64,000 nucleotides of DNA from Ignavibacteriales bacterium (GCA_026390595.1 JAPLFQ010000016.1:62001-126000), one strand, 5' to 3'; positions 35,052-44,507 are shown, numbered from the stretch's first letter. Program-made: numbers and translations. Notes: generated by a model not told the origin, from the letters alone.

Positions 35052-37148
35052 ATGAATAAATCCCTGGCGGTACTTACTCTCTTGTTGCTCATGACCATCG
35101 GAGCAAATGCACAGATGACGCCGTGGCTTCAATGGACTTTTCTGCCCGAGCGGGTCATGAACGAGATCATCGGTGAGACATCCGGAGAAAACGCGTGGCA
35201 CTTCATCATGGAAACGGGAGGGTATGACAAAGACAGGTCAGCGTCGGAATATGAAACGACCTTTTATGAAACGAAGTACTTCCTGGAGAAGATGAAGGAG
35301 TACAATCTTCCGGGCGTGGAACTTGTACGGTTTCCCGGTGGGGAGACATGGGATGCGGTGAAGGGAGAGTTGTGGGAAGTTTCTCCGATGCGCCAGAAGC
35401 TTGCCTCCTATGTGGATATGGCTGCGATGCTCGCACAGGGAAGTGTGACGACAGATGTCACAGCGGAACTCGTGTGGGTCGGCCTTGGCCGGCGTGAGGA
35501 TTTTGCAGGCAGGGATGTGAAGAACAAGATCGTCGTCACGGAAGGGCCCGCGTCGTCTGTCCATCAGATTGCGTGTATGGATTCCGGTGCAGCCGGCGTC
35601 ATTTCGATGTTTTCTCAGCGTCCCTATTTCGATGCGACTCAAATACCGTTTGGAGGTATCCGCGGGGATCAGGAGAACAAGCGGCCGGCGAAATTCGCAT
35701 TCCAGCTGACGCCTCGGGATGGCGAGTTTCTCAAGAAGCGGCTGCTCGCCGGCGAGAAGATCTCCGTCCGGGCAAACGTCGTGGCGGAAACGCGCAAGTA
35801 TGAAATTCAGGATCTCACGTGCTATATCCCTGGCACTGATCCGAACGCCGGCGAAGTCATATTCTCCGCCCACATTCACGAGGGATATGTGAAGCAGGGT
35901 GGAAACGATGATATCTCCGGATGCGCAGCGATTCTGGAGATTGCCCGCACTCTCAACACGCTGATCAAGGAAGGGCGTATCCCGCCGCCAAAACGTACGA
36001 TCCGATTCCTGTGGGGTCCGGAATTCTCGGGAACGGGACCATGGGTGAAAGCAAACAAAGAGCTGATGAAGAAAACGCTGTGCGACATCAACATGGACAT
36101 GGTGGGTGAATGGCTCAGCAAGAACAAGTCGTATATGTGCCTGATGCGAACCACGTACGGTAATCCGCATTATGTCAATGACGTGATGGAGAACTACTTC
36201 CGCTTCGTTGGAGAGGGAAACCAGGAGCATCTGCAGAACCGTTCGAACGCGTTCCCGGTGACACATCGCATCGTTGCCCCGACGGGTGCAGACGAGCCGT
36301 TCACGTACAGCATCGAAACGCACTACGGGGCATCGGACCACGAGGTATTCAACGATTGGGGCGTGCAGGTGCCGGGAATCATGATGATCGCGTGGCCGGA
36401 TCAGTGGTATCATACCTCCGGCGATCATGTGGACAAAGCCGATCCTACGCAACTGAAGCGTGTCGCTGTGATCGGGGCTGCGAGTGCCTACACAATCGCC
36501 ACGGCGGACGACATGCTTGCGATCAAGATCGCAGGCGAAATCACCACCAACGCTGCGTCACGTCTGGCACACCAGACAGTGCGCGGGCTCGAAGAACTCA
36601 ACAAGGCGACAATGGAATCGCTGCCGGCGGCATACAAGTCATCCCGTGCATATGTCGATGCAGCGGCGACAAACGAGAAGAATACACTTGAGACAGTCCT
36701 GCAACTGGCGGTCGACAAGAAGAAGGTCGGTGAGTATATCGCTTCGTCCAAGAAGTCCGTTGATCAGCTCGTCAGGACTCAAATGGACCTCCTCGAAAGG
36801 CACATGAGAGCCACAGCTGAGGCACTGAAAATAGAATCGGTGAAGATTGAACTCTCCGCAACGGAGAAGAAGGCCTCGAAAGTGTTTCCGAAGCCGACCG
36901 AGAAAGTGAAAGCAAACGGATACGGAGGGTATCGTGAGTTCCTCCCGCGCCCACAGGGAGGGCGGGGTCAGCGCGGGGAGGGGGCGAGGTTCGACCGTTC
37001 TGAAATGCAGCTTCTGATCAACGGAAGGAACTCGGTTCTCGATATCAAAAACATGCTCGATACTCAGTCTGACCGGAGAGCAGATCTCCAGGAAGTCCTG
37101 AACTATCTTGAGACCTTGAAAACGGCGGGGCTGGTTACGGTGGACTAG
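35052..37148 (+). CDS. Secreted M28-type zinc peptidase with PA domain
   Basis: A 698-residue exported aminopeptidase-like protein. A signal peptide covers residues 1-20 (ending ANA). A PA-like insertion lies at about 110-250, and the M28 domain at about 255-480. Likely zinc ligands are H274 (SAHIHEGY), D286 (GGNDDISG), E324 (GPEFSGTG), D349 (NMDMVG) and H454 (WYHTSGDH). The usual EE pair before the loop is EF here, with E324 as the candidate. The C-terminal 200 residues are helical and end in a winged-helix-like segment (LINGRNSVLDIKNMLD). It is a single gene; a palindrome pair separates it from polA. Confidence 0.85.
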   Translation: MNKSLAVLTLLLLMTIGANAQMTPWLQWTFLPERVMNEIIGETSGENAWHFIMETGGYDKDRSASEYETTFYETKYFLEKMKEYNLPGVELVRFPGGETWDAVKGELWEVSPMRQKLASYVDMAAMLAQGSVTTDVTAELVWVGLGRREDFAGRDVKNKIVVTEGPASSVHQIACMDSGAAGVISMFSQRPYFDATQIPFGGIRGDQENKRPAKFAFQLTPRDGEFLKKRLLAGEKISVRANVVAETRKYEIQDLTCYIPGTDPNAGEVIFSAHIHEGYVKQGGNDDISGCAAILEIARTLNTLIKEGRIPPPKRTIRFLWGPEFSGTGPWVKANKELMKKTLCDINMDMVGEWLSKNKSYMCLMRTTYGNPHYVNDVMENYFRFVGEGNQEHLQNRSNAFPVTHRIVAPTGADEPFTYSIETHYGASDHEVFNDWGVQVPGIMMIAWPDQWYHTSGDHVDKADPTQLKRVAVIGAASAYTIATADDMLAIKIAGEITTNAASRLAHQTVRGLEELNKATMESLPAAYKSSRAYVDAAATNEKNTLETVLQLAVDKKKVGEYIASSKKSVDQLVRTQMDLLERHMRATAEALKIESVKIELSATEKKASKVFPKPTEKVKANGYGGYREFLPRPQGGRGQRGEGARFDRSEMQLLINGRNSVLDIKNMLDTQSDRRADLQEVLNYLETLKTAGLVTVD

Positions 37149-37162
37149 GGGCGGGCAAGCTA

Positions 37163-37210
37163 ACCTTCCGAAGGTAACCTGGTTTCGCGAGGCAACCTTC
37201 GGAAGGTTGC
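37163..37210. repeat. Two palindromes between the M28 peptidase and polA
   Basis: A 13-nt palindrome (37163-37175, ACCTTC-C-GAAGGT) and a longer 19-nt one with 9-bp arms (37192-37210) share the core ACCTTC/GAAGGT. They lie between convergent genes, so they may end transcription, but no T run follows and the shared core looks REP-like. Confidence 0.75.
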
Positions 37211-37232
37211 GGGAGGGGAAGGTGCAGGGGGG

Positions 37233-40028
37233 CTAATGTGCCTCGAGCCAGTTTTGCCCAACGCCGATCTCGATTTCGAGGGGAACGCTAAGCTTCAACG
37301 AATCCAGCATGTGCTTAGTTACAAGAGACCGAACTTCTTTTTCTTCCTTCTTCTTCACCTCAAACACCAGTTCATCGTGTACCTGAATCAGCATCCGTGA
37401 TGCCAGCTCGTTCGCATTGAACGCTTCGCTGATGTGGATCATCGCCAGCTTGATCATGTCTGCCGCGGTCCCCTGGATGGGCATGTTGATTGCCTGCCGT
37501 TCGGCATTCTGCCTGATGTTCTGGTTGCTGCTGTTGATGTCGGGCATAAACCTTCGTCGTCCCATCAACGTCTCAACATATCCGCTGGTGCGTGCGGAGG
37601 CGATAGTATCATTGATGTATTGCTTGACCTTCGGGAACCGTTCGAAGTAGCGGGCAATGATCTCCTTCGCTTCAGATTGAGAAATCTCCAGGCGGTTCGC
37701 GAGTCCGAATGGCCCGATGCCGTACATGATGCCAAAATTGACTTCCTTCGCTTTCCTTCGCATATCCTTTGAAACATCTTTCTGTTCCACGCCGAACACT
37801 TTCGCCGCCGTGGAAGAGTGAATGTCTTCTTTGTTTCTGAATGCCGTGCTCAGCCCTTCGTCTCCTGAGATGTGGGCCATCACCCTCAGCTCGATTTGAG
37901 AGTAGTCTGCAGAGAGGATGAGATCGTTCTTGTTCCCGGGCACGAACGCTTTTCTGATCGAGCGCCCGATCTCCGAACGGATTGGAATGTTCTGGAGATT
38001 CGGATCGCTGCTGGAAAGCCGGCCTGTTGCGGCGATGGTCTGGTTGAAGGACGTGTGGACTCTTCCCGTGCGAGGATTGATAAGGGCGGGGAGCGCGTCG
38101 ACATAGGTCGATTTCAGCTTGGAAAGCTGGCGGTATTCGAGGAGCTGCACGATGATGGGGTGCTCATGCCTCAACGATTCGAGCACTCCGACGTCTGTCG
38201 AAAAGCCTGTCTTGGTCTTCTTCTGCGTCGGGAGTTTGAGTTTGTTGAAGAGGATTTCGCCCAGCTGCTGGGTGGAATTGATGTTGAATTCGATTCCAGC
38301 GTGCTTGTGAATTTCCTTTATCAGCGATTTAAGAAGCACGTCAAGTTCTGCCGACATCTTCCTCAGATACTCGACATCAATCGAAATTCCTGCAGACTCC
38401 ATGGCTGAGAGTACCGGTATCAGCCGAAATTCCATCTCAGAGCAGAGCTTCATCATTCCCTGTTCGGTCAATTTCGCACGCAGGAGCTCGTAGAGACGGA
38501 GCGTCATATCTGCATCTTCACAGGAGTAATTGCACACCGCGCGAAGGTCAACCTCCCGGATAGGCTTCTGATCTTTGCCCGATCCGGTCAAATCACCGAA
38601 TGAGACTTTCTTATACTGAAGATGTTCCTTGGCGAGCGCGTCCAGGTTATGACGCCCGTCCGCCCTCAAGATATAGCTGGCAATCATCGTATCGAACTCA
38701 ACGCCCTGCGTCCAGATGCCGAATTGCGAGAGAACGAGCACATCGTACTTGATATTGTGCCCGATCTTCCTCACCCGCGGATCTTCCATGAGCGGTTTGA
38801 GACACTCGATCGTCTGCTCGAGCGACAGTCCTTGTTCTTCCAGCGCCGGCTGTGACTTTCCGAATAGATCCGATTGCGATGCGGCGGTGGCCGAGCGCAC
38901 GGCTACGTAGAATGCCTCCCGCGGCTGAGCGGCGAACGAAATTCCAACAAGCTCGGCGTTGAGCGAGTCCGTAGACGTTGTCTCTGTGTCGAAGACAAAC
39001 TGTTTCGCTTTCTTGAGGCGGGCGCAGAGCTGTTTCAACGCCTTAAGGTCCGTGATCAGCGTGTACGTATGTTCGTCTGAATTGATGTCCGCCAGCGATT
39101 CCGCGGGTGGAGGGAAATCGAGATCTTGTGGGGGCAGTGGCTTCGGAGCTGATGACTTGGGGACCGACTGGAGCAGTGAACGGAAATCCAATTCAGCAAA
39201 CAAGGCCTTGAGCACCTGAAAATCCGGGTCGGCTGCCTTAAGGGAATGGAAATCGATTCTCAGCGGCACGTCTGTGTCTATGGTGACGAGCTTTCTCGAC
39301 AGGAACGCGAGTTCCTTGTTCGTCTCGAGTTTCTGGCGGAGCCCATTCTGTTCGATCTTTTCAAGGTTCCTGTAAAGATTCTCGATCGACCCATACTTCT
39401 GAATAAGAGGAATGGCTGTCTTTTCGCCGACGCCGGGGACACCTGGGATATTGTCCGATGTATCGCCGATGAGGCCGAGGACCTCGATGACCTTGTCCGG
39501 CGCAACGCCGAATTTCTGTTTCACCGCTTCGATATCCACGATTTCAACATCGTTCCCCTGACGTCCCGGTTTATACATTTTTGTAGTTTTGGAGATCAGC
39601 TGCATGAAGTCTTTGTCGGGAGTCACGAGAAAGGAGAGCGCTCCATCGCTTTCTGCCCGCCTCGCAAGGGTACCGATGATGTCGTCCGCCTCGAAGCCAT
39701 CCATTTCCAGAACGGGGATCCTGTATGCGTTGACGACATCCTTGATCATCGCCAGCTGCGAGAAAAGGTCTTCGGGCATCTTCTGCCGGGTCGCCTTGTA
39801 CTCCTTGTATTCTTTGTGACGGAAGGTCGGCGCGCCCGTGTCGAAGACCACGGCGATGTAATCGGGAGATTCCTGTGAAAGGATACGGTTCAAGAACGTG
39901 ACAAAGCCGTACACGGCGCTCGTATTCTGTCCCTTGGCGTTGGTCAGTGGACGCTGGATGAACGCATAATATGACCGGTATGCAATTGCGTTGCCGTCTA
40001 CAAGGAATACGCGGTGAGTCGGTTTCAT
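37233..40028 (-). CDS. polA: DNA polymerase I
   Basis: A full-length 931-residue Pol I. The 5'-3' exonuclease domain (1-290) has the DGNAIAYRSYYAF start, EMDGFEADDIIGTLA and GDTSDNIPGVPGVGEKTA. The 3'-5' exonuclease domain (about 325-520) retains the FDTETTS acidic motif, suggesting active proofreading. The polymerase domain (about 560-931) has SSDPNLQNIPIRSE, SADYSQIELRVMAH, the O-helix region RRKAKEVNFGIMYG and VHDELVFEV. It is convergent with the peptidase gene and divergent from the EamA gene; its promoter was not clear. Confidence 0.97.
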   Translation of the reverse strand: MKPTHRVFLVDGNAIAYRSYYAFIQRPLTNAKGQNTSAVYGFVTFLNRILSQESPDYIAVVFDTGAPTFRHKEYKEYKATRQKMPEDLFSQLAMIKDVVNAYRIPVLEMDGFEADDIIGTLARRAESDGALSFLVTPDKDFMQLISKTTKMYKPGRQGNDVEIVDIEAVKQKFGVAPDKVIEVLGLIGDTSDNIPGVPGVGEKTAIPLIQKYGSIENLYRNLEKIEQNGLRQKLETNKELAFLSRKLVTIDTDVPLRIDFHSLKAADPDFQVLKALFAELDFRSLLQSVPKSSAPKPLPPQDLDFPPPAESLADINSDEHTYTLITDLKALKQLCARLKKAKQFVFDTETTSTDSLNAELVGISFAAQPREAFYVAVRSATAASQSDLFGKSQPALEEQGLSLEQTIECLKPLMEDPRVRKIGHNIKYDVLVLSQFGIWTQGVEFDTMIASYILRADGRHNLDALAKEHLQYKKVSFGDLTGSGKDQKPIREVDLRAVCNYSCEDADMTLRLYELLRAKLTEQGMMKLCSEMEFRLIPVLSAMESAGISIDVEYLRKMSAELDVLLKSLIKEIHKHAGIEFNINSTQQLGEILFNKLKLPTQKKTKTGFSTDVGVLESLRHEHPIIVQLLEYRQLSKLKSTYVDALPALINPRTGRVHTSFNQTIAATGRLSSSDPNLQNIPIRSEIGRSIRKAFVPGNKNDLILSADYSQIELRVMAHISGDEGLSTAFRNKEDIHSSTAAKVFGVEQKDVSKDMRRKAKEVNFGIMYGIGPFGLANRLEISQSEAKEIIARYFERFPKVKQYINDTIASARTSGYVETLMGRRRFMPDINSSNQNIRQNAERQAINMPIQGTAADMIKLAMIHISEAFNANELASRMLIQVHDELVFEVKKKEEKEVRSLVTKHMLDSLKLSVPLEIEIGVGQNWLEAH

Positions 40029-40242
40029 AAGGACTCTTGGAGAAGATGAAATCGTAAGTCAATCTGCAATCGCAGTTCCAAACCCTGACGTGCAGCTTAT
40101 GAGCAGGGCATTTCCATGAAGAATGTAACGTTGATTTCTGCCGGAGGCAAGAAGGATGTATGAGGATGGCGAACAGAGGCTATGCGTATCCGTTTCGCGT
40201 TGGTTTTGACTGTATCGAGCCGTACATTGACGGTCGAGAACA

Positions 40243-41112
40243 ATGAAACGAGTGAACGTCTATATCCTGCTGGTCTTTCAGCAAATCATCGCGGGAGGAA
40301 CGCATATCGTAGCCAAGGCGGTGGTGGGGGAGATCGATGCCGCAACGCTTACTTTCATGAGGACTATGATTGCCGCAGCGGGGCTGTGGATCATTGTGCG
40401 TATCCGGTCGGGCCCGCTTCGTATAGAACGGGGTGATTGGAAGCAGATGGCTTTCCTTGGTTTTGTCGGCGTCGCCTTGAACCAGTTTCTCTATTTGTAC
40501 GGGATGAAGTTCTCGACGGCGGCAAACGGCGCCCTACTCTACGCGGCAACACCGGTGTTTGTCCTTCTGTTTTCCCTCTATACACATCGGGAGAAAACGA
40601 GCCCGCGGAAGACCCTTGGAATCCTGCTCGCATTCGTCGGTATTTCCATCGTGATTTTTGAAAGAGGGATAGACTTTTCGTCGGGGTATGCGTTCGGCAA
40701 TCTTATGATCCTCATCGCTGTGTTGGCCTGGACTCTTTTTACCGTCATGGGCAAGAATATGATCGTAAAATACGGAGCACTGCGTACGACCTCAGCGATG
40801 ATGATCTGTGGGGCGGTGATGTTCGCTCCCATCGGACTGGTAAGCACGTTGCGGTTTCCGTTCGGTGAACTCAATGAACTCCATTGGGGCGGAGTGCTCT
40901 ATCTCGCCATCGGAACGTCCATCATCGGCTATCTCTTGTGGTACCACGCTCTGAGCCGGATTGAAGCAAGCAAAGTTGCCGTGTTTACGAATGCTCAACC
41001 AGTATTCGCCACCATCCTTTCGCTTATTTTCCTCAACTATACCATCACTCCTGCCTTTGTGATCGGGAGCATACTCACGATCTGTGCGATCTATATCACA
41101 CAAGTGGCATAG
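40243..41112 (+). CDS. EamA/DMT-family transporter
   Basis: A 289-residue drug/metabolite transporter with ten hydrophobic segments made of two EamA repeats. The first repeat has AGGTHIVAKAVVGEIDAATLTFMRTMIAA and the ALLYAATPVFVLLFSLY helix; the second has WTLFTVMGKNMIVKYGALRT and the SKVAVFTNAQPVFATILSLIFL helix. Such proteins export or import small metabolites, but the substrate cannot be predicted. The 214-nt gap before it, opposite to polA, shows nothing clear apart from the presumed divergent start regions. Confidence 0.88.
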   Translation: MKRVNVYILLVFQQIIAGGTHIVAKAVVGEIDAATLTFMRTMIAAAGLWIIVRIRSGPLRIERGDWKQMAFLGFVGVALNQFLYLYGMKFSTAANGALLYAATPVFVLLFSLYTHREKTSPRKTLGILLAFVGISIVIFERGIDFSSGYAFGNLMILIAVLAWTLFTVMGKNMIVKYGALRTTSAMMICGAVMFAPIGLVSTLRFPFGELNELHWGGVLYLAIGTSIIGYLLWYHALSRIEASKVAVFTNAQPVFATILSLIFLNYTITPAFVIGSILTICAIYITQVA

Positions 41113-41219
41113 CAATCGACGTACTATGATGACGAGACGCCCGTGGCATGTCTGGGGGCAGTACACGCAATGGGTTATCGTTCTCGTAACAAATGACTAG
41201 CCACAAGGGGGGGGAGAGC

Positions 41220-41570
41220 ATGAATACACTTACGCTGTTCTTTGTTTATGCAGTTTCAGCTCTTGTCCTGGCGCTTTGGAACAGGAAGAAGGGGCACGGA
41301 TTCTGGCTGGGGTTTTGGTATTCGATCGTTTTGACGCCTGCAATCGGGTTTCTGACGATCGCACTTGCACAACAGGTGGTCGTGGTGGATTCTGGCAACG
41401 TGAGGCGAAGATCCTGTCCGCATTGCTACAATCTGACCGCTGCCAATGTCACATTCTGCGAGATTTGCGGCAAGCACATGGTCCGCCAGACGGTGAAACA
41501 ATACATTCAAATGGCGGAGCTGTTTGTCGGCCTCGTGGTCACTGTGCTCGTGGTACGAAGTATAATCTGA
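41220..41570 (+). CDS. Small membrane protein with zinc-ribbon loop
   Basis: A 116-residue protein I cannot name. It has two hydrophobic N-terminal helices (about 2-20 and 30-52), a zinc-ribbon with two CxxC pairs (CPHCYN and CEICGKH) at about residues 66-86, and a C-terminal hydrophobic helix (about 97-114). The ATG at 41220 follows a G-rich AGGGGGGGGAGA stretch that can serve as ribosome binding site; the frame upstream adds nine residues only. The layout suggests a membrane-anchored zinc-binding loop, perhaps an assembly or quality-control helper. Function unknown. Confidence 0.7.
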   Translation: MNTLTLFFVYAVSALVLALWNRKKGHGFWLGFWYSIVLTPAIGFLTIALAQQVVVVDSGNVRRRSCPHCYNLTAANVTFCEICGKHMVRQTVKQYIQMAELFVGLVVTVLVVRSII

Positions 41571-41643
41571 CCAGCAAGTCAGACGAGAACTCTCTAAGGA
41601 GGCGACGATCTGAGGATAAGGTCTTGTTCTAAGTGCAGGATTG

Positions 41644-41674
41644 AGCCCGCCGGTTTTTTGTCGGCGGGCTTTTT
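41644..41674 (+). terminator. Rho-independent terminator after the zinc-ribbon gene
   Basis: A 9-bp GC stem (41644-41652 with 41662-41670), a T-rich loop and a run of Ts to 41674. The next tRNA promoter begins 10 nt later. Confidence 0.8.
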
Positions 41675-41683
41675 GTTTTCAGA

Positions 41684-41712
41684 TTGCTTCCTACACGGTT
41701 TTTCAATATCTT
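41684..41712 (+). promoter_or_regulatory. Promoter of tRNA-Ser(GCU)
   Basis: TTGCTT (41684-41689) and TATCTT (41707-41712) are 17 nt apart, 42 nt before the tRNA. Confidence 0.6.
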
Positions 41713-41754
41713 ATCAATGCAGTTTGGTTCGACATTTTTCGCTGCACGACACCT

Positions 41755-41843
41755 GGAGAGGTGGCCGAGTGGCTGAAGGCACAGGTTTGCTAAACCTGCA
41801 TAGGGGGTAACTCTTATCGAGGGTTCGAATCCCTCCCTCTCCG
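41755..41843 (+). tRNA. tRNA-Ser, anticodon GCU
   Basis: A complete type II tRNA of 89 nt. The acceptor stem pairs GGAGAGG with CCTCTCC, the anticodon stem CAGGT/ACCTG encloses TTGCTAA with anticodon GCT at 41789-41791, a long variable arm follows, and the T arm is GAGGG-TTCGAAT-CCCTC. The discriminator is G and CCA is not encoded. It has its own promoter and terminator. Confidence 0.96.
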
Positions 41844-41866
41844 CTCCGGGTAACAAACATTATCAG

Positions 41867-41890
41867 ATCCCGCCTTAGGGCGGGATTTTC
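41867..41890 (+). terminator. Terminator after tRNA-Ser(GCU)
   Basis: A perfect 8-bp stem ATCCCGCC/GGCGGGAT (41867-41874 with 41879-41886), TTAG loop and TTTT, 24 nt after the tRNA end. Confidence 0.75.
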
Positions 41891-42515
41891 ATTTTGAGCG
41901 CAAACATAGCTCGCGTCGCTTGATAACGTGAGTCCAAAACAAACCTCATCTCGCACACACGTCTCTGAATGCCCTCGTCAAAAGTCGCACCATAGTCGTT
42001 TTGTCTTTGCCTAGGAGCTTCACGAAAAGATCCAACTATCTGTCGAAAGGGCCAAGTTCGACGCTCCGGGCCTCTTGGGGTCTCGTCGAGTCTGGGACTA
42101 GACTGTTGAGGCCTTCACTGCGAGGACCGGTAAAGACCTTGTAGCGATTCTGACTAATACGTATCTCAAAAACGCCTGTCACTCCCGAATGCATTTGTCG
42201 GGAGTCTAGACTGCGCAGACTGGCTTCCCCGCCTGCCACAACGGAACTTTGATGGCGGGCAGGCCGCCTGAAACGTGCGGGAATGACATCGTTGGCTAAG
42301 AATGCATTTTTGAAATGACTTCTAGGTAGCGGGGCTTCCTTCACCCAATCCAACCTCTGACGGCTCGCTCTGGTTTCACGCCATCCTGGTTTGTATATTT
42401 GTCAAGAGCCGTACGAAAGAACCCGTCTGCAATGGCAATAGATGCGTCGAGGGTCAAATCAAACCATCGCACTGTTACTAACTGAATCGGTCTTCTCGTC
42501 CTGCTGGAGGCGACC
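41891..42515 (+). other. Gene-free stretch with a palindromic element
   Basis: No convincing gene lies in these 625 nt; the open frame at 42036-42353 (minus) overlaps the palindromic element and resembles no family. The stretch holds the composite palindrome at 42177-42288 and, near its end, a TATATT box (42394-42399) without a good -35, which might start the next gene. Confidence 0.6.
42177..42288. repeat. MITE-like composite palindromic element
   Basis: A 112-bp unit bounded by imperfect 11-bp inverted ends, TGTCACTCCCG (42177-42187) and CGGGAATGACA (42278-42288), with one mismatch. It contains a perfect 8-bp hairpin (42181-42188 with 42198-42205) and a second inverted pair GCCTGCC/GGCAGGC (42231-42237 with 42258-42264). 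It encodes no protein. The TGTCA..CCCG ends resemble widespread REP/MITE-like repeats. Confidence 0.6.
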
Positions 42516-44507
42516 TTGATACCAATTCCCAAACGAGCCCCGGATTTCTCCCGTCCTCTTCAAATAGTTTCGCCAATAGAAGAATGGTGTGGCACTGAGG
42601 AAGCGAGTATGCGCGCCGGCTTTCAGAACCTGATTGACATGGGGGTGAGCGGCTTCGTCACAAATGTGAAGCTCGAAAAGTATCTGTCGGACGAGAAGTC
42701 ATGGGACGTCCTCTGCAGGGGAGTGAAGATCGCTCATGAAATGGGACTGAGGGTTTGGATCTATGACGAAAAAGGATATCCGAGTGGAGCGGCCGGAGGG
42801 TTGGTGCTTGAAAAACATCCAAAGGGTGAAGCGGAAGGCTTGATCCAGACGTTCAGCGACGACGGGCGACCGCGGTATGAGGTCTCCAAACTCTTCGAGA
42901 ATACTCACGCGACAGCAAACTTCTTCGAGCGGCGTCACTACATCAATATCCTGGATCGAGAAGCAGCGGCGACGTTCGTCAACGTCACTCATGACAGCTA
43001 TGAACGTGCTCTCCATCCGATCGGAGACTACGTCGAGGCGTTCTTCACCGATGAGCCTTCGCTGATTTCCACCTACGTTCCCGCCGGACTGGACTATCCA
43101 AAAACACTTCCGTGGCACGAAAGCCTGCCGAGGGTTTTCCAGTCGAAAAAGGGGTACGATATCACGCAGCACTGGGCGAGTCTTTTCGAAGACACGGGAG
43201 AGAATGACAGGAAGGTGCGATGCGACTTTTATGAAGTGATCTCTGACCTCTGCGCTGAGAACTACTTTGGACAGCTTCAGGACTGGTGTCAGGCGCATAA
43301 GGTCATGTCGAGTGGGCACCTCCTGGGCGAGGAAACGCTTGTCTGGCAGACGCTGTTCAATGGCGATCCGTTCACATGCTATCGCAAATTTGACATGCCC
43401 GGAATAGATATGATCCTTTCAAGTCCGGAGAGGATCATGCAGGACAGAGAACCGTTCTTTCTGGTGCCGAAGGTTGCGAGTTCTGCCGCTCGTCTTCAGG
43501 GGAAGCGACGGGTGATGTGCGAGATAAGCGACTTCTTTGGAATGATGGGGGGGCGACATGCTTCTCTGGCACAGATGAAGTGCGCCGCGGGTGTCCTGAT
43601 GAGTCTGGGGATCACAGACTTTACGAGCTTCTACAGCGTGTCACTGAATTCGAAACAGCCGCCGGATCCCGCGCTTAAGTCGCGGCGATTCTCCGTTCAG
43701 GAGTATCGCCAGTACACCGACTACGTGAGCCGGGTCAACACAGTCCTCGGCGAAAGTTCATTCCATCGACGTACCGCCGTCCTGCACCCAGTTGTTTCAG
43801 TATGGGCCAACTTCACCCCTCCGACACGGTCGATGTATGAGCCGCATCCGAGTGACCGTGTTCGATTCATCGATGAATCATTCGCGAATTTCTGTCGGGA
43901 ATTGATCCAGCATCAGGTCGAATATGACATCGTTGATGAGAGGAGCCTCGCCACGGCAAGGGTGGAAGGCAAGACGCTTGTGATTGGAGAGCACTCTTAC
44001 GAGGTAGTAGTAATTCCGCCGATGGACACGATCCGGGTACGATCGCTCGAGATAATTCATCGCTTTGTTCAGCGAGGGGGATCGGTATTTGCCCATCCGC
44101 TCCACCCGCAATTTGCGGCCGAGGGGGTTGAGAAGGACGCTGACATTAGGCAAATGATGGCTGCGATCATGGCCAAAGGGCCGGTTGGAGGTATAAGCCC
44201 GGACACGACTCCCGTTCACTACCTGATCCGTTCCCGCATTCCTCCTCTTTGTCATCTGACGCCGTCCTCGACGAACATCCTCTGCACGACAATCGTGAAC
44301 AATGGCAAGTTCGCGTTCTTCTTTGTGAATAGTTCATCGAAGGAATACTCAGGGACATTTCTGATGCGAACAAGCGGCAAACCGATCATAATGGATCCAG
44401 CCACTGGGGAAGAGAGGCACGTCGATTTCACAAATGTGCGTGAGGTGGGCGTTCAGATTGATACAACAATAGGTCCGTATGCTTCGGCGTTCATCATCTC
44501 CCGTTGA
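42516..44507 (+). CDS. Putative glycoside hydrolase, GH106-like, cytoplasmic
   Basis: A 663-residue protein whose N-terminal half looks like the TIM-barrel of GH106-type alpha-L-rhamnosidases and related unclassified glycosidases: GLRVWIYDEKGYPSGAAGG near residues 75-93 and the FFTDEPSL motif with candidate acid E180. The C-terminal half has a Rossmann-like segment (VVVIPPMDTIRV) and a beta-sandwich end with GPYASAFIISR. There is no signal peptide. Translation starts at TTG 42516 behind a clear GGAGG (42506-42510). No sugar transporter or other sugar gene is adjacent, so the substrate is open. Confidence 0.65.
   Translation: MIPIPKRAPDFSRPLQIVSPIEEWCGTEEASMRAGFQNLIDMGVSGFVTNVKLEKYLSDEKSWDVLCRGVKIAHEMGLRVWIYDEKGYPSGAAGGLVLEKHPKGEAEGLIQTFSDDGRPRYEVSKLFENTHATANFFERRHYINILDREAAATFVNVTHDSYERALHPIGDYVEAFFTDEPSLISTYVPAGLDYPKTLPWHESLPRVFQSKKGYDITQHWASLFEDTGENDRKVRCDFYEVISDLCAENYFGQLQDWCQAHKVMSSGHLLGEETLVWQTLFNGDPFTCYRKFDMPGIDMILSSPERIMQDREPFFLVPKVASSAARLQGKRRVMCEISDFFGMMGGRHASLAQMKCAAGVLMSLGITDFTSFYSVSLNSKQPPDPALKSRRFSVQEYRQYTDYVSRVNTVLGESSFHRRTAVLHPVVSVWANFTPPTRSMYEPHPSDRVRFIDESFANFCRELIQHQVEYDIVDERSLATARVEGKTLVIGEHSYEVVVIPPMDTIRVRSLEIIHRFVQRGGSVFAHPLHPQFAAEGVEKDADIRQMMAAIMAKGPVGGISPDTTPVHYLIRSRIPPLCHLTPSSTNILCTTIVNNGKFAFFFVNSSSKEYSGTFLMRTSGKPIIMDPATGEERHVDFTNVREVGVQIDTTIGPYASAFIISR

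Noticed and set aside
35238-36452. 404-codon frame opposite the M28 peptidase gene
   Set aside because: The sense frame has signal peptide and zinc ligands; the antisense product is Arg/His-rich noise.
42036-42353. Minus-strand open frame of 105 codons near the MITE-like element
   Set aside because: It runs through the palindromic element and has no family features.
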